Of a DNA stretch of 64,000 nt, positions 1 through 8,551 are shown piece by piece (within the stretch, counting starts at the first letter, position 1; each line of letters starts with the position of its first letter). The position numbers and the translations under genes were made by a program. Source of the stretch: Pseudomonas sp. JQ170C. GTDB taxonomy: Bacteria > Pseudomonadota > Gammaproteobacteria > Pseudomonadales > Pseudomonadaceae. Below the pieces are notes generated by a model. The model saw only the letters and a list, made by a program, of their open reading frames with translations, did not search any database and had not been told where the DNA came from. The stretch spans positions 2,758,501-2,822,500 of the forward strand of contig NZ_CP141608.1 of NCBI RefSeq assembly GCF_035581345.1, given 5' to 3'.

Positions 1-102
1 TCGATGCGCGTGTCGAACCTGAGGGAGTGGCTGCCGATCCAGCGCCCGGAAGACCTGGCGCGGTTTGCCGAGGGGTTGCGGCTGGCGGGGTTGCCGGAGT
101 AG
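1..102 (+). CDS. C-terminal fragment of an unidentified protein
   Basis: An open frame runs in from the left edge and stops with TAG at 100-102, giving the last 33 residues of a protein that ends GLRLAGLPE. The stretch looks helical, with basic and leucine-rich segments, and has the codon use of its neighbours. There is too little to name a family. It is called a gene because the frame is open from base 1 and because a hairpin followed by T residues lies downstream at 256-290. Confidence 0.45.
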   Translation, partial: SMRVSNLREWLPIQRPEDLARFAEGLRLAGLPE

Positions 103-255
103 GGCGCAGGTCCCGCCCCGGGATGTTGCCAGCGTTCGTCCACGCAGTTATTGTCAACGCCATGAACGATTTCCGCCTGGCCTCGACCACCACCCCGACC
201 ATGACCGCCACAGGCGGGCCGTGAGCGGTGTCGTGAGCCAGTAACGCACGAACCC

Positions 256-290
256 AAAGGCCCGCCCATGATGGACAGGGCCTTTTTCTT
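256..290 (+). terminator. Rho-independent terminator
   Basis: The arms AAAGGCCC (256-263) and GGGCCTTT (278-285) form an 8-bp stem with a 14-base loop. A T-rich tract (TTTTTCTTT) follows. It lies between the truncated first gene and the isochorismatase-like gene and would end the upstream transcript. Confidence 0.7.
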
Positions 291-328
291 TGCCCTGGCG
301 TCACGGGCTCCACAGCAAGGAAAGCAGC

Positions 329-847
329 ATGTACGCACTGTTGATTCTCGATATGCAGGTCGGCTTGTTCCACGGCCCGGAAAAGCCCTGGCACGGTGAA
401 GCGTTGCTCGGCACCGTCAACACCCTGATGAGCAAGGCACGCACGGCGGGAGCGCCGGTCTTCCTGGTTCGCCATGTTGGCCCGGTGGGTTCGCCCATTG
501 AGCCTGGCAGCCCGCTTACCGCGTTTGAGCCAGCACTCGCTGTAGAGGGGCAGGACATCATCATCGAGAAAACCCGCCCCAACGCCTTCGCCCACACCGA
601 CCTTGCATCGCAGTTGCAGGCACGGGGTGTCGAGGGGGTGGTGATTGTCGGCATGAAGACCCAGTACTGCGTCGACAGCACCTGCCGTGCTGCGCGGGAT
701 TTGGGGTTTGAAGCGGTCTTGATTGCCGATGGGCATACCTGTGCCGACACCCCGCAGTTTACAGCCGAATCAATCGTCGCCCACCACAACGCGACCCTGG
801 CGGGCGCGTTCTGCCGCGTACTCCCCGCCCACGACTGGACCTTCTGA
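329..847 (+). CDS. Isochorismatase-like cysteine hydrolase
   Basis: A 172-residue protein of the isochorismatase/cysteine hydrolase fold, a family that hydrolyses small amides and vinyl ethers. The expected triad is visible: Asp8 in LILDMQ, Lys81 in IIEKTRPNAF and Cys114 in GMKTQYCVDST, with the short loop before the cysteine typical of the family. ATG at 329 was chosen over an in-frame ATG at 290 because AAGGAAAG sits just upstream and the protein then begins at the first beta strand. The gene stands alone. Its last codons are part of a duplicated segment that recurs beyond the next gene. The substrate cannot be told from sequence. Confidence 0.85.
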   Translation: MYALLILDMQVGLFHGPEKPWHGEALLGTVNTLMSKARTAGAPVFLVRHVGPVGSPIEPGSPLTAFEPALAVEGQDIIIEKTRPNAFAHTDLASQLQARGVEGVVIVGMKTQYCVDSTCRAARDLGFEAVLIADGHTCADTPQFTAESIVAHHNATLAGAFCRVLPAHDWTF

Positions 848-855
848 CACCTCCG

Positions 856-926
856 GTAGGAGCGGGCTTGCCCCGCGATAGCGATCTACCTGACCCACCG
901 CTATCGCGAGGCAAGCCCGCTCCTGC
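856..926. repeat. REP pair, copy 1
   Basis: Inverted REP arms GTAGGAGCGGGCTTGCC and its complement face each other around a short spacer, giving a long hairpin in either transcript. This is the common Pseudomonas repetitive extragenic palindrome. With about 35 bases of upstream flank it is almost identical to the copy at 1533-1603. Confidence 0.9.
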
Positions 927-1014
927 AGTCTGTATGCCGTGTATGGCCTCGATCTGTATCTACTCGGCTGGACTCACCCGGCTTAGCATCAAACGCTCCG
1001 CCCAGGTGCTGGCC

Positions 1015-1482
1015 ATGAACATTCCCGCTTTGACGACCCGTCGGCTGCTGCCGAGCGACCTTGAAATGATCTGCACGCATCGCCAAGCGATGTTCCTGGA
1101 AGCGGGCGGTGACCCTGCGCAGTTGCGGCTGATGAGCGAACACTTCCGGCCCTGGCTCGAACCACGCCTGCGCGATGGCCGCTACTTCGGCTTTGCCTTG
1201 ATGGACGCCCACCAGGCTGTGGCGGCGATCGGCCTGATGTCCCTCGATTGGCCACCGCATCCCTCTCACCCGACCCAAGGTGAGCGGGGTTACGTGCTCA
1301 ACGTGTTTATCGAGCCTGCCTACCGGCGTCGGGGCCTGGCCACAGCATTGATGCAACTGGCGCAGGCTGAATTCACTCAGCGCGGCATCAGCTTCGCCGT
1401 ACTGCACGCGACCGAGGCGGGCAGGCCGGTGTATGAAGGGCTGGGGTGGAGGCCGACGGCGGAAATGGCGAAGGCGTTCTGA
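1015..1482 (+). CDS. GNAT family N-acetyltransferase
   Basis: A 155-residue acetyltransferase of the GNAT fold, which moves an acetyl group from acetyl-CoA to an amine. The acetyl-CoA-binding motif A is clear in the second half: the strand LNVFIEP followed by AYRRRGLATALM, matching the R/Q-x-x-G-x-G/A pattern. The C-terminal YEGLGWRP segment is also typical. ATG at 1015 is preferred over the longer frame from 868, because that upstream part is translated REP sequence. The gene stands alone between two near-identical REP copies. The acceptor is unknown. Confidence 0.82.
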   Translation: MNIPALTTRRLLPSDLEMICTHRQAMFLEAGGDPAQLRLMSEHFRPWLEPRLRDGRYFGFALMDAHQAVAAIGLMSLDWPPHPSHPTQGERGYVLNVFIEPAYRRRGLATALMQLAQAEFTQRGISFAVLHATEAGRPVYEGLGWRPTAEMAKAF

Positions 1483-1532
1483 GCACCTGCCGGGTAATCC
1501 CCGCCCAGCGCCGGACCTTCTGACACCCCCCG

Positions 1533-1603
1533 GTAGGAGCGGGCTTGCCCCGCGATAGCGATCTGCCTGACCCACCGCTATCGCGGGGCAAGCCCGCTCC
1601 TAC
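1533..1603. repeat. REP pair, copy 2
   Basis: The same inverted REP pair as at 856-926, in the same orientation, with only a few base differences. The similarity continues about 35 bases upstream into the sequence corresponding to the 3' end of the isochorismatase-like gene, so this is a duplicated block rather than two independent insertions. Confidence 0.9.
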
Positions 1604-1695
1604 AGCCGTTGGTCGAGGATCGACAGGTGATGTCGATTCCACCGCCGCCAGTTCGACTACTTCGCAGACCACCCCCCACTGCAGGAGTAATCACC

Positions 1696-2049
1696 ATGGC
1701 TTACGTCGAAGGTTTTGTAATCGCAGTCCCCACCGCCAACCGCGATGTATTCAAGGAGCACGCCGAAAAAGCAGCCGTCGTGTTCAAGGAGGCCGGCGCC
1801 CTGAAGGTCATCGAGTGCTGGGGCGATGATGTGCCGGACGGTAAGGTCACTTCGTTCCCGATGGCGGTGAAGTGCAAGCCCGATGAAACGGTGGTGTTTT
1901 CCTGGATTCTCTGGCCTTCGCGAGAAGCGCGTGATGCCGGGTTCAAACAGGTGATGGAAGATCCGCGCTTGCAGCCGGACAAGAATCCGATGCCGTTCGA
2001 TGGGCAGCGGATGATCTTCGGGGGCTTCGAGGTGCTGGTGGATGTCTGA
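1696..2049 (+). CDS. DUF1428 family protein (YbaA-like)
   Basis: A 117-residue soluble protein that begins MAYVEGFVIAVP and contains ECWGDDVPDGKVTSFP and a C-terminal MPFDGQRMIFGGFE. These are hallmarks of DUF1428, a dimeric alpha+beta barrel family of unknown function (E. coli YbaA). The start at 1696 has GCAGGAGT at good spacing, and the longer upstream frame is not needed. It stands alone and is convergent with the chemoreceptor gene, sharing a two-way terminator. Function is unknown. Confidence 0.85.
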   Translation: MAYVEGFVIAVPTANRDVFKEHAEKAAVVFKEAGALKVIECWGDDVPDGKVTSFPMAVKCKPDETVVFSWILWPSREARDAGFKQVMEDPRLQPDKNPMPFDGQRMIFGGFEVLVDV

Positions 2050-2055
2050 GGCCCC

Positions 2056-2085
2056 TTGCGGGGCAAGCGCCACCTTGCCCCGCAA
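2056..2085. terminator. Bidirectional terminator between convergent genes
   Basis: The perfect 12-bp inverted repeat TTGCGGGGCAAG / CTTGCCCCGCAA (2056-2067 and 2074-2085) has a 6-base loop and lies between the stops of the DUF1428 gene and the chemoreceptor gene. There is no strong T tract on either side. Its core resembles half of a REP. Confidence 0.6.
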
Positions 2086-2091
2086 CCCGGG

Positions 2092-3717
2092 TCAAACCCT
2101 GAAGCGCCCCACCAATCCGGTCAACTCTTGCGCCAGCCGCGACAATCCCTGGCTGGCCTCCCGCGTTTGCTGGGCACCCGAGGCCGAACGGCTCGACAGT
2201 TCACGGATGTTCAGCAGGTTCCGGTCCACTTCCCGCGCCACCTGGGCCTGTTCTTCGGCTGCACTGGCAATCACCAGGTTACGTTCGTTGATTTCGCCGA
2301 TGGCGCTGTAGATGCCTTCGAGCACCTGGCCCGAGGCCTGGGTGATGTCCAGGGTCGACTGGGCTCGCAGGGTGCTGGTTTGCATCGACGTCACCGCCGC
2401 TTCGGTGCCCTGCTTGACGTCGGCGATCATCTGTTCGATTTCCTGGGTCGATTGCTGGGTGCGATAGGCGAGGGTGCGCACCTCGTCGGCCACCACGGCA
2501 AAGCCTCGCCCGGCCTCACCGGCGCGGGCAGCCTCGATGGCGGCGTTGAGGGCCAGCAGATTGGTTTGCTCCGACACTGAGCGGATCACTTCCAGCACCT
2601 GGCCGATGTCACGAATCTGTCCGGCCAGTTGCTGCAGGCGCTCGCTGCTGGTGTGCACCTCGGCGGCCATGGCGCGGGTGCCGTCCAGGTTCTCGCCCAC
2701 TTGCTGGCGGCTCTGTTCGGCCAGTTGGTTGGAGGCGTTGGCCGCCTGTGAGGTGGACACGGCGTTGCGCGCCACTTCCTCCACGGCGGTGGTCATTTCA
2801 GTCACGGCGGTGGCGGCCTGCTCCAGCTCCTGATCCTGCTGGCGCAGGCTGTGGGTGCTCTGTTCGGTGATGTTGTCCAGTACCTGTGCCGCCTGCTCCA
2901 CTTGCACGGCATAGGCGGTGAACTGGGCCAGGGTGGCACGCTGGCTGTTCTGCATGTGGGCGAGGTTGGCGAACAGTTGGCCGATCTCGTCGCGGGTGGT
3001 GACTTGCACGGTGACGCTCAGGTCATCCTGGGCGAAACGCTGGAAGTGCCCACTGGCCTCGAGCAGCGGGCGCAACACGCGGCGGGCGATAAACCCCCAG
3101 CACAGCACGGCCAGCAACAGCGTGACCACCACCAGGGCGACACTCAGTGCCTTGGCAGCCTGCAGGCGGCGGTCGGATTCGCGCATGATCTGCTGGCTGC
3201 GCTCGCTCAAGGCCGCCACCAACTGCTGACGCAAGGCCTGCAGGCGGGCCATGGCAGTGCCGGCGTCGGTGTTGACGCTGAAGTAGCGCTGCAAGTCGTT
3301 CATGCGCATCGCTTCGCGCTGGCCGGCCACGGCCTGGGCGTATCCATCGAAGGTGCGCTGAAGCTCCAGGGCCAGGGCGTTGAAGGCAGGTTCCCGGGCA
3401 TTGGCGACCAGCTCGGCAAACAGCCCACGGCTGTTGTCGATCAGTTGCTCGGACATCGCCATGCGCTTGGAGGCGCTCTCCACGTGGCCGCCGCTCTGCT
3501 CGATAAAGCCCGAAGACACGTTGGCACTGGCGCGGATTGCCATCAGCAGGGCGTTGTTCAACCGGTCCGACTGGTGTGCGGTCTGGTCCAGTTCGGTGAT
3601 CTGCTGATCGCTGCCCACCGCCGCGCGCCAGGCGCTCAGGGTGGAAAACAGCAAGGTGAGGGTGAACAGCGACAGCACCCAGAACATGCCGGTGCGGATT
3701 TTCAAGTCGGCGAACAT
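2092..3717 (-). CDS. Methyl-accepting chemotaxis protein
   Basis: A 541-residue inner-membrane chemoreceptor. A transmembrane segment lies near residues 10-32, followed by a periplasmic region of about 150 residues predicted as helical (four-helix-bundle type rather than Cache). A second transmembrane segment ([19 protein letters not shown]) sits near residue 200, then come a HAMP domain and the long coiled-coil signalling domain with the conserved hairpin tip [19 protein letters not shown]. No C-terminal CheR/CheB-tethering pentapeptide is seen. A strong AAGGAG lies before the start. It is monocistronic. The ligand is unknown. Confidence 0.93.
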   Translation of the reverse strand: MFADLKIRTGMFWVLSLFTLTLLFSTLSAWRAAVGSDQQITELDQTAHQSDRLNNALLMAIRASANVSSGFIEQSGGHVESASKRMAMSEQLIDNSRGLFAELVANAREPAFNALALELQRTFDGYAQAVAGQREAMRMNDLQRYFSVNTDAGTAMARLQALRQQLVAALSERSQQIMRESDRRLQAAKALSVALVVVTLLLAVLCWGFIARRVLRPLLEASGHFQRFAQDDLSVTVQVTTRDEIGQLFANLAHMQNSQRATLAQFTAYAVQVEQAAQVLDNITEQSTHSLRQQDQELEQAATAVTEMTTAVEEVARNAVSTSQAANASNQLAEQSRQQVGENLDGTRAMAAEVHTSSERLQQLAGQIRDIGQVLEVIRSVSEQTNLLALNAAIEAARAGEAGRGFAVVADEVRTLAYRTQQSTQEIEQMIADVKQGTEAAVTSMQTSTLRAQSTLDITQASGQVLEGIYSAIGEINERNLVIASAAEEQAQVAREVDRNLLNIRELSSRSASGAQQTREASQGLSRLAQELTGLVGRFRV

Positions 3718-3750
3718 GCAGGCAGTACTCCTTTGTAGTTGTTATCAGCG

Positions 3751-3782
3751 CCACCCCGCGCCGGCATTTCGGCACGGGGTGG
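3751..3782 (-). terminator. Hairpin between AraC gene and chemoreceptor gene
   Basis: CCACCCCG...GCCG pairs with CGGC...CGGGGTGG around a short loop, with one mismatch. It is placed after the AraC-type gene and before the chemoreceptor start on the minus strand. There is no T run, so it may be a weak terminator or an RNA-stabilising hairpin. Confidence 0.4.
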
Positions 3783-3857
3783 TCTGCTATCGGAGTGGCT
3801 GCAGGGGGACTTGAGGGCTGAACTGCGCTTGTGTTCGATTACCGCACGGTGTTTGTT

Positions 3858-4769
3858 TCAGCGCCCCTCATGCTGGCGACGATAGGCGCCGGGCTGCACG
3901 CCCACGGCCTTGCTGAAGGCGCGGGTGAAGGCGGCGATGGACTGATAGCCAACAGCGGCGCACACCTGCTCGACGGTGTTGTGGGCCTTGAGCAATTGGC
4001 AGGCGTGACGCATGCGCAGGGCCAGTAGCACTTGCCCTGGGGACTGCCCGGCAAGCTCGGTGAAGCGCTTGAAGAAGGCCGAACGGGAAAGCCCCGTGCA
4101 GGCCGCCATGCTTTCCAGCGGCCAGGGGTGTTCGGGGTGGGCGATCAGTTGTTCGACCAGGGGGGCGAATTGCGGGTGACGGGCCAGGGCCACCAGGCCG
4201 TGCATGCCGGTGTCGCCTTGCACCTGTTGGCGCAGCACGTAGAGGAACAGCAGGTGGCTCAGGCGCTCGAGCAACGCCGAGGACGGCGCCGGCTGGCGCT
4301 GGCACTCGGCAAGGATCAGCTCGAACAGCGCGGTGGCGGCGCTCAGGGCAGGGTCGCCGGCGCGCAGGATGATCCAGTCGGCCAGGCCTTCGATGATCAG
4401 AGACGACAGCCCCGGCTGAAAATGAAAGAACCCGCACACCAGGCCCACGCCGTCATTGGCGTCGATGTCCAGGGGCAGCATGGCCCGGCGCGGTTGCGCG
4501 CGGGCAAGCTCGTCGTCAGCGGTGCCGGCCAGGCGATAGGGCAGGTCGCGGAGCAGGAACACCGCGTCACCGGCTTCAAGGGCAATGGCCTCGGGGTGGC
4601 CGTCGATGTGCAGCCAGCAATGACCCTGCACGATCAAGTGAAAACTGGCCCGCGCCAGGCCCTGGGTGCTGGCGTGCCAGCCCCCGCAATAACGCCCGAC
4701 ATGGAACAGCGTGGCGTCTAGCTCAAGGCTTTCTAATAACCAATCGACAAGTGGGCTGGATGAAATCAT
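3858..4769 (-). CDS. AraC family transcriptional regulator (cupin-type N-terminus)
   Basis: A 303-residue regulator. The N-terminal 190 residues resemble the cupin ligand-binding domain of AraC-type regulators (HLIVQGHCWLHIDG, ALEAGDAVFLLRD). The C-terminal 100 residues hold the double helix-turn-helix, with MAACTGLSRSAFFKRFTELA and the second motif VCAAVGYQSIAAFTRAFSKAVG. It is divergent from the AhpD/flavoprotein/ABC operon, with only about 105 bases between the starts. It is therefore the likely controller of that operon, by inference from position. The inducer may be the compound the operon takes up. Confidence 0.9.
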   Translation of the reverse strand: MISSSPLVDWLLESLELDATLFHVGRYCGGWHASTQGLARASFHLIVQGHCWLHIDGHPEAIALEAGDAVFLLRDLPYRLAGTADDELARAQPRRAMLPLDIDANDGVGLVCGFFHFQPGLSSLIIEGLADWIILRAGDPALSAATALFELILAECQRQPAPSSALLERLSHLLFLYVLRQQVQGDTGMHGLVALARHPQFAPLVEQLIAHPEHPWPLESMAACTGLSRSAFFKRFTELAGQSPGQVLLALRMRHACQLLKAHNTVEQVCAAVGYQSIAAFTRAFSKAVGVQPGAYRRQHEGR

Positions 4770-4874
4770 CTAATGGAAAGACTCAGAAGCAAGTAATAGC
4801 GACTCTAGAATATGGAAGGTATTTCTTATAACCAACAGACTGGCGGCACACCCTAGTATGCAGGAGTCCACTCC

Positions 4875-5432
4875 ATGTCGCGCGTCACTCTCCACACCGT
4901 GCAAAGCGCCCCCGAGGCTGCCCGTCCATTCCTTGAAAACGCCCAGAAGAATTCCGGGTTCATCCCCAACCTGCTCGGCGTGCTGGCCAACGCCCCGGCG
5001 GCGCTGGAAACCTACGTGACGGTATCGGCGCTCAACGGCAAGGCCGAACTGAGCCTGGCCGAGCGTGAAGTGGTGCAACTGATCGCCGCGACCAACCACG
5101 GTTGCGACTTCTGCGTGGCCGGCCACACCGCCGTTGCCCTGAACAAGGCCAAGCTGCCGCAAGAGGTGGTCGACGCCCTGCGTGCACGCGGCGAACTGCC
5201 GCAGGAAAAACTCGAAGCCCTGGCGGCGTTCACCCGTGAGGTGATCGCGACCCGAGGCAATGTCAGCGATGCCGGTTACAACGCCTTCCGCGAAGCGGGT
5301 TACAGCGAAGGGCATGCCCTTGAAGTGATTTTGGGCGTGAGCCTCGCGACGTTGTGCAACTTTGCTAATGTGTTCGCCCAAACCCCGCTCAATGACGAGC
5401 TGAGCAAGTACCGCTGGCAGCCTTCGGCATAA
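4875..5432 (+). CDS. AhpD-like carboxymuconolactone decarboxylase family protein
   Basis: A 185-residue all-helical protein of the AhpD/CMD family. It carries the redox motif Cys-x-x-Cys-x-x-x-His (CDFCVAGHT), as in peroxidase-type members. AGGAG lies 8 bases before the ATG. It is the first gene of an apparent operon with a flavoprotein and an ABC importer. A hairpin with a T tract follows its stop, so it may be made in excess of the later genes. The family reduces peroxides or handles reactive carbonyl products; here it may detoxify by-products of the neighbouring flavoenzyme. That role is inference. Confidence 0.85.
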   Translation: MSRVTLHTVQSAPEAARPFLENAQKNSGFIPNLLGVLANAPAALETYVTVSALNGKAELSLAEREVVQLIAATNHGCDFCVAGHTAVALNKAKLPQEVVDALRARGELPQEKLEALAAFTREVIATRGNVSDAGYNAFREAGYSEGHALEVILGVSLATLCNFANVFAQTPLNDELSKYRWQPSA

Positions 5433-5442
5433 CGATTCGATG

Positions 5443-5468
5443 GCGCCAGTGTTCACTGGCGCATTTTT
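5443..5468 (+). terminator. Intra-operon terminator/attenuator hairpin
   Basis: GCGCCAGTG (5443-5451) and CACTGGCGC (5454-5462) form a 9-bp perfect stem followed at once by ATTTTTAAA. This is a good intrinsic terminator sitting between the first and second genes of the operon, directly before the next ribosome binding site (AAAGGAG). Confidence 0.65.
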
Positions 5469-5482
5469 AAAGGAGTAAACCC

Positions 5483-6544
5483 ATGCTCGATCCCGCATTT
5501 GCTCAGTGGCTCGATGCCCAGGCCGAAGCGCTCGACCAGGGTCAGTGCGACCCGCAGGCCGTCCTGGGTCAATTGGCGTCGGCCCACGTGCTGCGCATCG
5601 GCATCGACCGGAACCTCGGCGGCAGCGCAGGCACAGTTGCCGACGCGATCGAAGCCGTGGCCCAGGTGGCCAGCCACTCGCTGGCGGCGGCCTTTGTGTT
5701 CTGGGGCCAGCGCGCCTTTATCGAGTACCTGCTGCAAAGCCCCAACGCCGCCTTGCGCGAGCGCTTGCTGCCGCCCTTGCTCAGCGGCGAGCTGGCCGGC
5801 GCCACGGGCCTGTCCAACGCGATGAAATTCCTTTCGGGTATCGAGGCGCTGCAGGTCAAGGCCAGCCCCGAGGCGGCCGGCTGGACCCTGGACGGTCGCC
5901 TGCACTGGGTGACCAACCTGCGCAAGGGCGGCTTTGTGGTGGCGGCGGCCATCGACGAGGAGGGCGCACCGCCCTTCGTGCTGGCCATCCCCGACGACGC
6001 GGCGGGCCTGACGCGTTCCGACGACCTTCAACTGATGGGCCTGCAGTCGAGCAACACGGCAGCGCTTGCGTTCGAGCAGGTGGCCGTCAGCCGTGACTGG
6101 TTGCTGCACGAAAACGCCAAGCAGTTCTTGCCGGCGGTACGCCCTGCGTTCCTTGGGTTGCAGTGCGGCATGGCGATCGGGTTGGCGCGGCGCTCCTTGC
6201 GCGAAGTCGAGGCGCACTTGCAAGGCGCGCGCTCGTTCCTGGCCGACGCCTTGAACCTGCTCGACGAGCGTCTGGAAACCACCGTGCGCGAGCTCAAGGA
6301 CGGTGTGCTCGATGGCCGCTTCCTGGCGCAGCCGGCTGCCTTGTTCAAGCTGCGTATCCTGCTGGCCGAAACGGCTGCCGACGCGGTGCAATTGGAATTG
6401 CAGGCCAGCGGCGGCAAGGCTTACCTCACCGCCTTCGGTGCAGGCTTTGCCCGGCGCTGGCGTGAGTCGGCGTTTGTGCCGATTGTCACCCCGAGCCTGG
6501 TGCAACTGCGCGCCGAGCTGCATCGCCAGGCGTCGGTAGCATGA
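5483..6544 (+). CDS. Acyl-CoA dehydrogenase-like flavoprotein
   Basis: A 353-residue protein with the acyl-CoA dehydrogenase fold. Helical N-terminal segments lead to ATGLSNAMKF, a middle beta region with WVTNLRKGGFVVAA, and a C-terminal helical domain. The length suits the SfnB/DszC/monooxygenase-like side of the family, which uses reduced flavin rather than acyl-CoA, but the catalytic glutamate could not be assigned by eye. A strong AAAGGAG lies 7 bases before the ATG. Its stop overlaps the ATPase start (ATGA). In this setting, next to an NrtA/SsuA-type importer, it may oxidise the imported small molecule. The substrate is not deducible. Confidence 0.8.
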   Translation: MLDPAFAQWLDAQAEALDQGQCDPQAVLGQLASAHVLRIGIDRNLGGSAGTVADAIEAVAQVASHSLAAAFVFWGQRAFIEYLLQSPNAALRERLLPPLLSGELAGATGLSNAMKFLSGIEALQVKASPEAAGWTLDGRLHWVTNLRKGGFVVAAAIDEEGAPPFVLAIPDDAAGLTRSDDLQLMGLQSSNTAALAFEQVAVSRDWLLHENAKQFLPAVRPAFLGLQCGMAIGLARRSLREVEAHLQGARSFLADALNLLDERLETTVRELKDGVLDGRFLAQPAALFKLRILLAETAADAVQLELQASGGKAYLTAFGAGFARRWRESAFVPIVTPSLVQLRAELHRQASVA

Positions 6545-7386
6545 CCAAGGTGTTACTCGAAGCACGCGCAATCAGCCTCGGCTATCCGCGTGAGCAAGGC
6601 TGGCAGAGCGTGCTGGAAGACTTTGACCTGCAGTTGGCGCCGGGGGAGGTGATTACCATCCTCGGTCCCAGCGGGGTCGGCAAATCCAGCCTGCTGCGGG
6701 TGCTGGCCGGGTTGCAGCAGGCGCGCGGGGGCAGTGTCAGCCTGCTCGGTGAGCCATTGCACGGGCCACACCCGAGGCTCGCGGTGGCCTTCCAGGACCC
6801 GAGCCTGCTGCCCTGGCTCAGCCTTGAGAAGAATGTCGCCTTCGGCCTGGACTTTGCCCGTCAGCCCAAGCTTGCCGCCAGCGAACGCCGTGCCCGCATC
6901 GATCACGCCATCGAGGCGGTCGGCCTGCAGCATGCCCGCGATCAGTACCCGGCGCAGCTGTCCGGCGGCATGGCCCAGCGCACCGCGCTGGCCCGCTGCC
7001 TGGCGCGCCAGCCCCAGGTGTTGTTGCTCGATGAGCCTTTCGGCGCCCTGGATGAAGTGACACGCGCCGACATGCAGCAACTGCTGCTGCAATTGATCGC
7101 CCGGCACAATACCGCGGCGATCCTGATTACCCACGATATCGACGAAGCCTTGCTGTTGTCTGACCGGGTACTGCTACTGGGCAACCACCCGGCGCGTACC
7201 CTGGGCCAATGGCACATCGACCTGGCGCACCCTCGCGAACAGCGGGTCGAGGAGCTGGGCGCGTTGCGTATCGACATCCTCAAAACCCTTCGGCGGGCCA
7301 GCCGCACCGAACCCACTCCTGAACCATTGCCGCTGCCGTCGGAGACTGCCCATGTGCCTGGACGACTTCACCCACACTCGTCGTGA
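6541..7386 (+). CDS. ABC importer ATP-binding protein (SsuB/TauB/NrtD type)
   Basis: A 281-residue ATPase subunit. Walker A is GPSGVGKSS, the signature motif is LSGGMAQRTALARCL, Walker B is VLLLDEPFGALDE, and the switch histidine sits in LITHDIDEALLLSD. The sequence class is that of aliphatic sulfonate, taurine and nitrate importers. It overlaps the preceding gene by four bases (ATGA) and the following gene by 35 bases, so the operon is tightly coupled. It works in the cytoplasm with the permease and Tat-exported binding protein encoded next. The substrate is unknown. Confidence 0.94.
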   Translation: MTKVLLEARAISLGYPREQGWQSVLEDFDLQLAPGEVITILGPSGVGKSSLLRVLAGLQQARGGSVSLLGEPLHGPHPRLAVAFQDPSLLPWLSLEKNVAFGLDFARQPKLAASERRARIDHAIEAVGLQHARDQYPAQLSGGMAQRTALARCLARQPQVLLLDEPFGALDEVTRADMQQLLLQLIARHNTAAILITHDIDEALLLSDRVLLLGNHPARTLGQWHIDLAHPREQRVEELGALRIDILKTLRRASRTEPTPEPLPLPSETAHVPGRLHPHSS

Positions 7387-8551
7387 TTTCATCAAACTCA
7401 GCGCCTTGCTGACGGCGGGCGGCGCCATGCCGCTGCTCAATAGCCTGCAGGCGCGCGCTGCCAGCGACCCCGATGCGCCGGTGCGTATCGGCTACCTGCC
7501 GATCACCGATGCCACGCCGTTGCTGGTGGCCCACAACAACGGCCTGTTCGAGGCCGAAGGCATCAAGGCCGAGCGCCCGGTGCTGCTGCGCAGCTGGGCC
7601 CAGGTGATCGAGGCGTTCATCTCCGGGCAGGTCAACGTCATTCACCTGCTCTCGCCGATGACGGTGTGGGCGCGCTATGGCAGCAAGGTCCCGGCCAAGG
7701 TGGTCGCCTGGAACCATGTCGGCGGCTCGGGCCTGACCGTGGCGCCGGGCATCAGCGAGGTCAAGCAGCTGGGTGGGCAGACCGTGGCGATTCCGTTCTG
7801 GTACTCGATCCACAACGTGGTGGTGCAGCAGTTGTTCCGCGACCATGGCTTGCAGCCGGTGTCCAGGCCGGCAACGGCGCCGCTTGCGGCCAATGAGGTG
7901 AACCTGCTGGTACTGCCGCCGTCCGACATGCCGCCGGCGTTGGCCAGCAAGCGCATTGCCGGCTACATCGTCGCTGAACCCTTCAATGCCCTGGCCGAAG
8001 ACTTGAAGGTGGGTCGGGTTCAGCGCTTTACCGGGGACATCTGGCGCAACCACGCCTGCTGCGTGGTGTTCATGCACGAGCATGACTTGAACAATCGTCC
8101 GGAGTGGTCGCAGAAAGTCGTCAACGCCATCGTCAAGGCCCAGCTCTGGACCCGCGACCACCGTGCCGAGGCGGCGGCGCTGCTGTCCAAGGCCGGCCCC
8201 AACCGTTACACGCCGCACACCCCGCAGGTGCTGAGCAAAGTGCTGGCGCCGTCTGCCGACGACCGTGCGGCCTATATCGCCAGCGGTGCGATCGAGCATG
8301 CGCAGTGGGACGAGAAGCGCATCGACTTTCAGCCTTACCCGTTCCCCAGCTACACCGAGGAGCTGGTGCGTCGTCTGCAGAACACCCTGATCGAGGGCGA
8401 CAAGGGCTTTTTGGCCGGGCTGGACCCGCAGCAGACTGCGCGTGACCTGGTCGATGACCGTTTTGTCCGCAAGAGCATCGAGGCGGTCGGTGGGCTCAAG
8501 GCGTTCGGCTTGCCGGACAGTTTCGAGCGCAGTGAGGAGTTCGCGATCTGA
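7352..8551 (+). CDS. ABC importer substrate-binding protein with Tat signal (CmpA/NrtA family)
   Basis: A 399-residue periplasmic binding protein. The N-terminus has a twin-arginine signal (TRRDFIK followed by a hydrophobic stretch and ARA), so it is exported folded by Tat. The mature part begins VRIGYLPITDATPLLVAHNN, typical of the nitrate/bicarbonate/sulfonate binding family, and continues with VIEAFISGQVNVIHL. It starts inside the 3' end of the ATPase gene and its TGA overlaps the permease ATG. Tat export is common among NrtA/CmpA proteins. The ligand cannot be read from sequence; nitrate is unlikely given the flavoprotein neighbour. Confidence 0.92.
   Translation: MCLDDFTHTRRDFIKLSALLTAGGAMPLLNSLQARAASDPDAPVRIGYLPITDATPLLVAHNNGLFEAEGIKAERPVLLRSWAQVIEAFISGQVNVIHLLSPMTVWARYGSKVPAKVVAWNHVGGSGLTVAPGISEVKQLGGQTVAIPFWYSIHNVVVQQLFRDHGLQPVSRPATAPLAANEVNLLVLPPSDMPPALASKRIAGYIVAEPFNALAEDLKVGRVQRFTGDIWRNHACCVVFMHEHDLNNRPEWSQKVVNAIVKAQLWTRDHRAEAAALLSKAGPNRYTPHTPQVLSKVLAPSADDRAAYIASGAIEHAQWDEKRIDFQPYPFPSYTEELVRRLQNTLIEGDKGFLAGLDPQQTARDLVDDRFVRKSIEAVGGLKAFGLPDSFERSEEFAI

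Noticed and set aside
27..224. 65-residue frame at the left edge
   Set aside because: Out of frame with the truncated gene that ends at 102 and rich in Arg/Gly/Pro typical of a shadow frame; no ribosome site.
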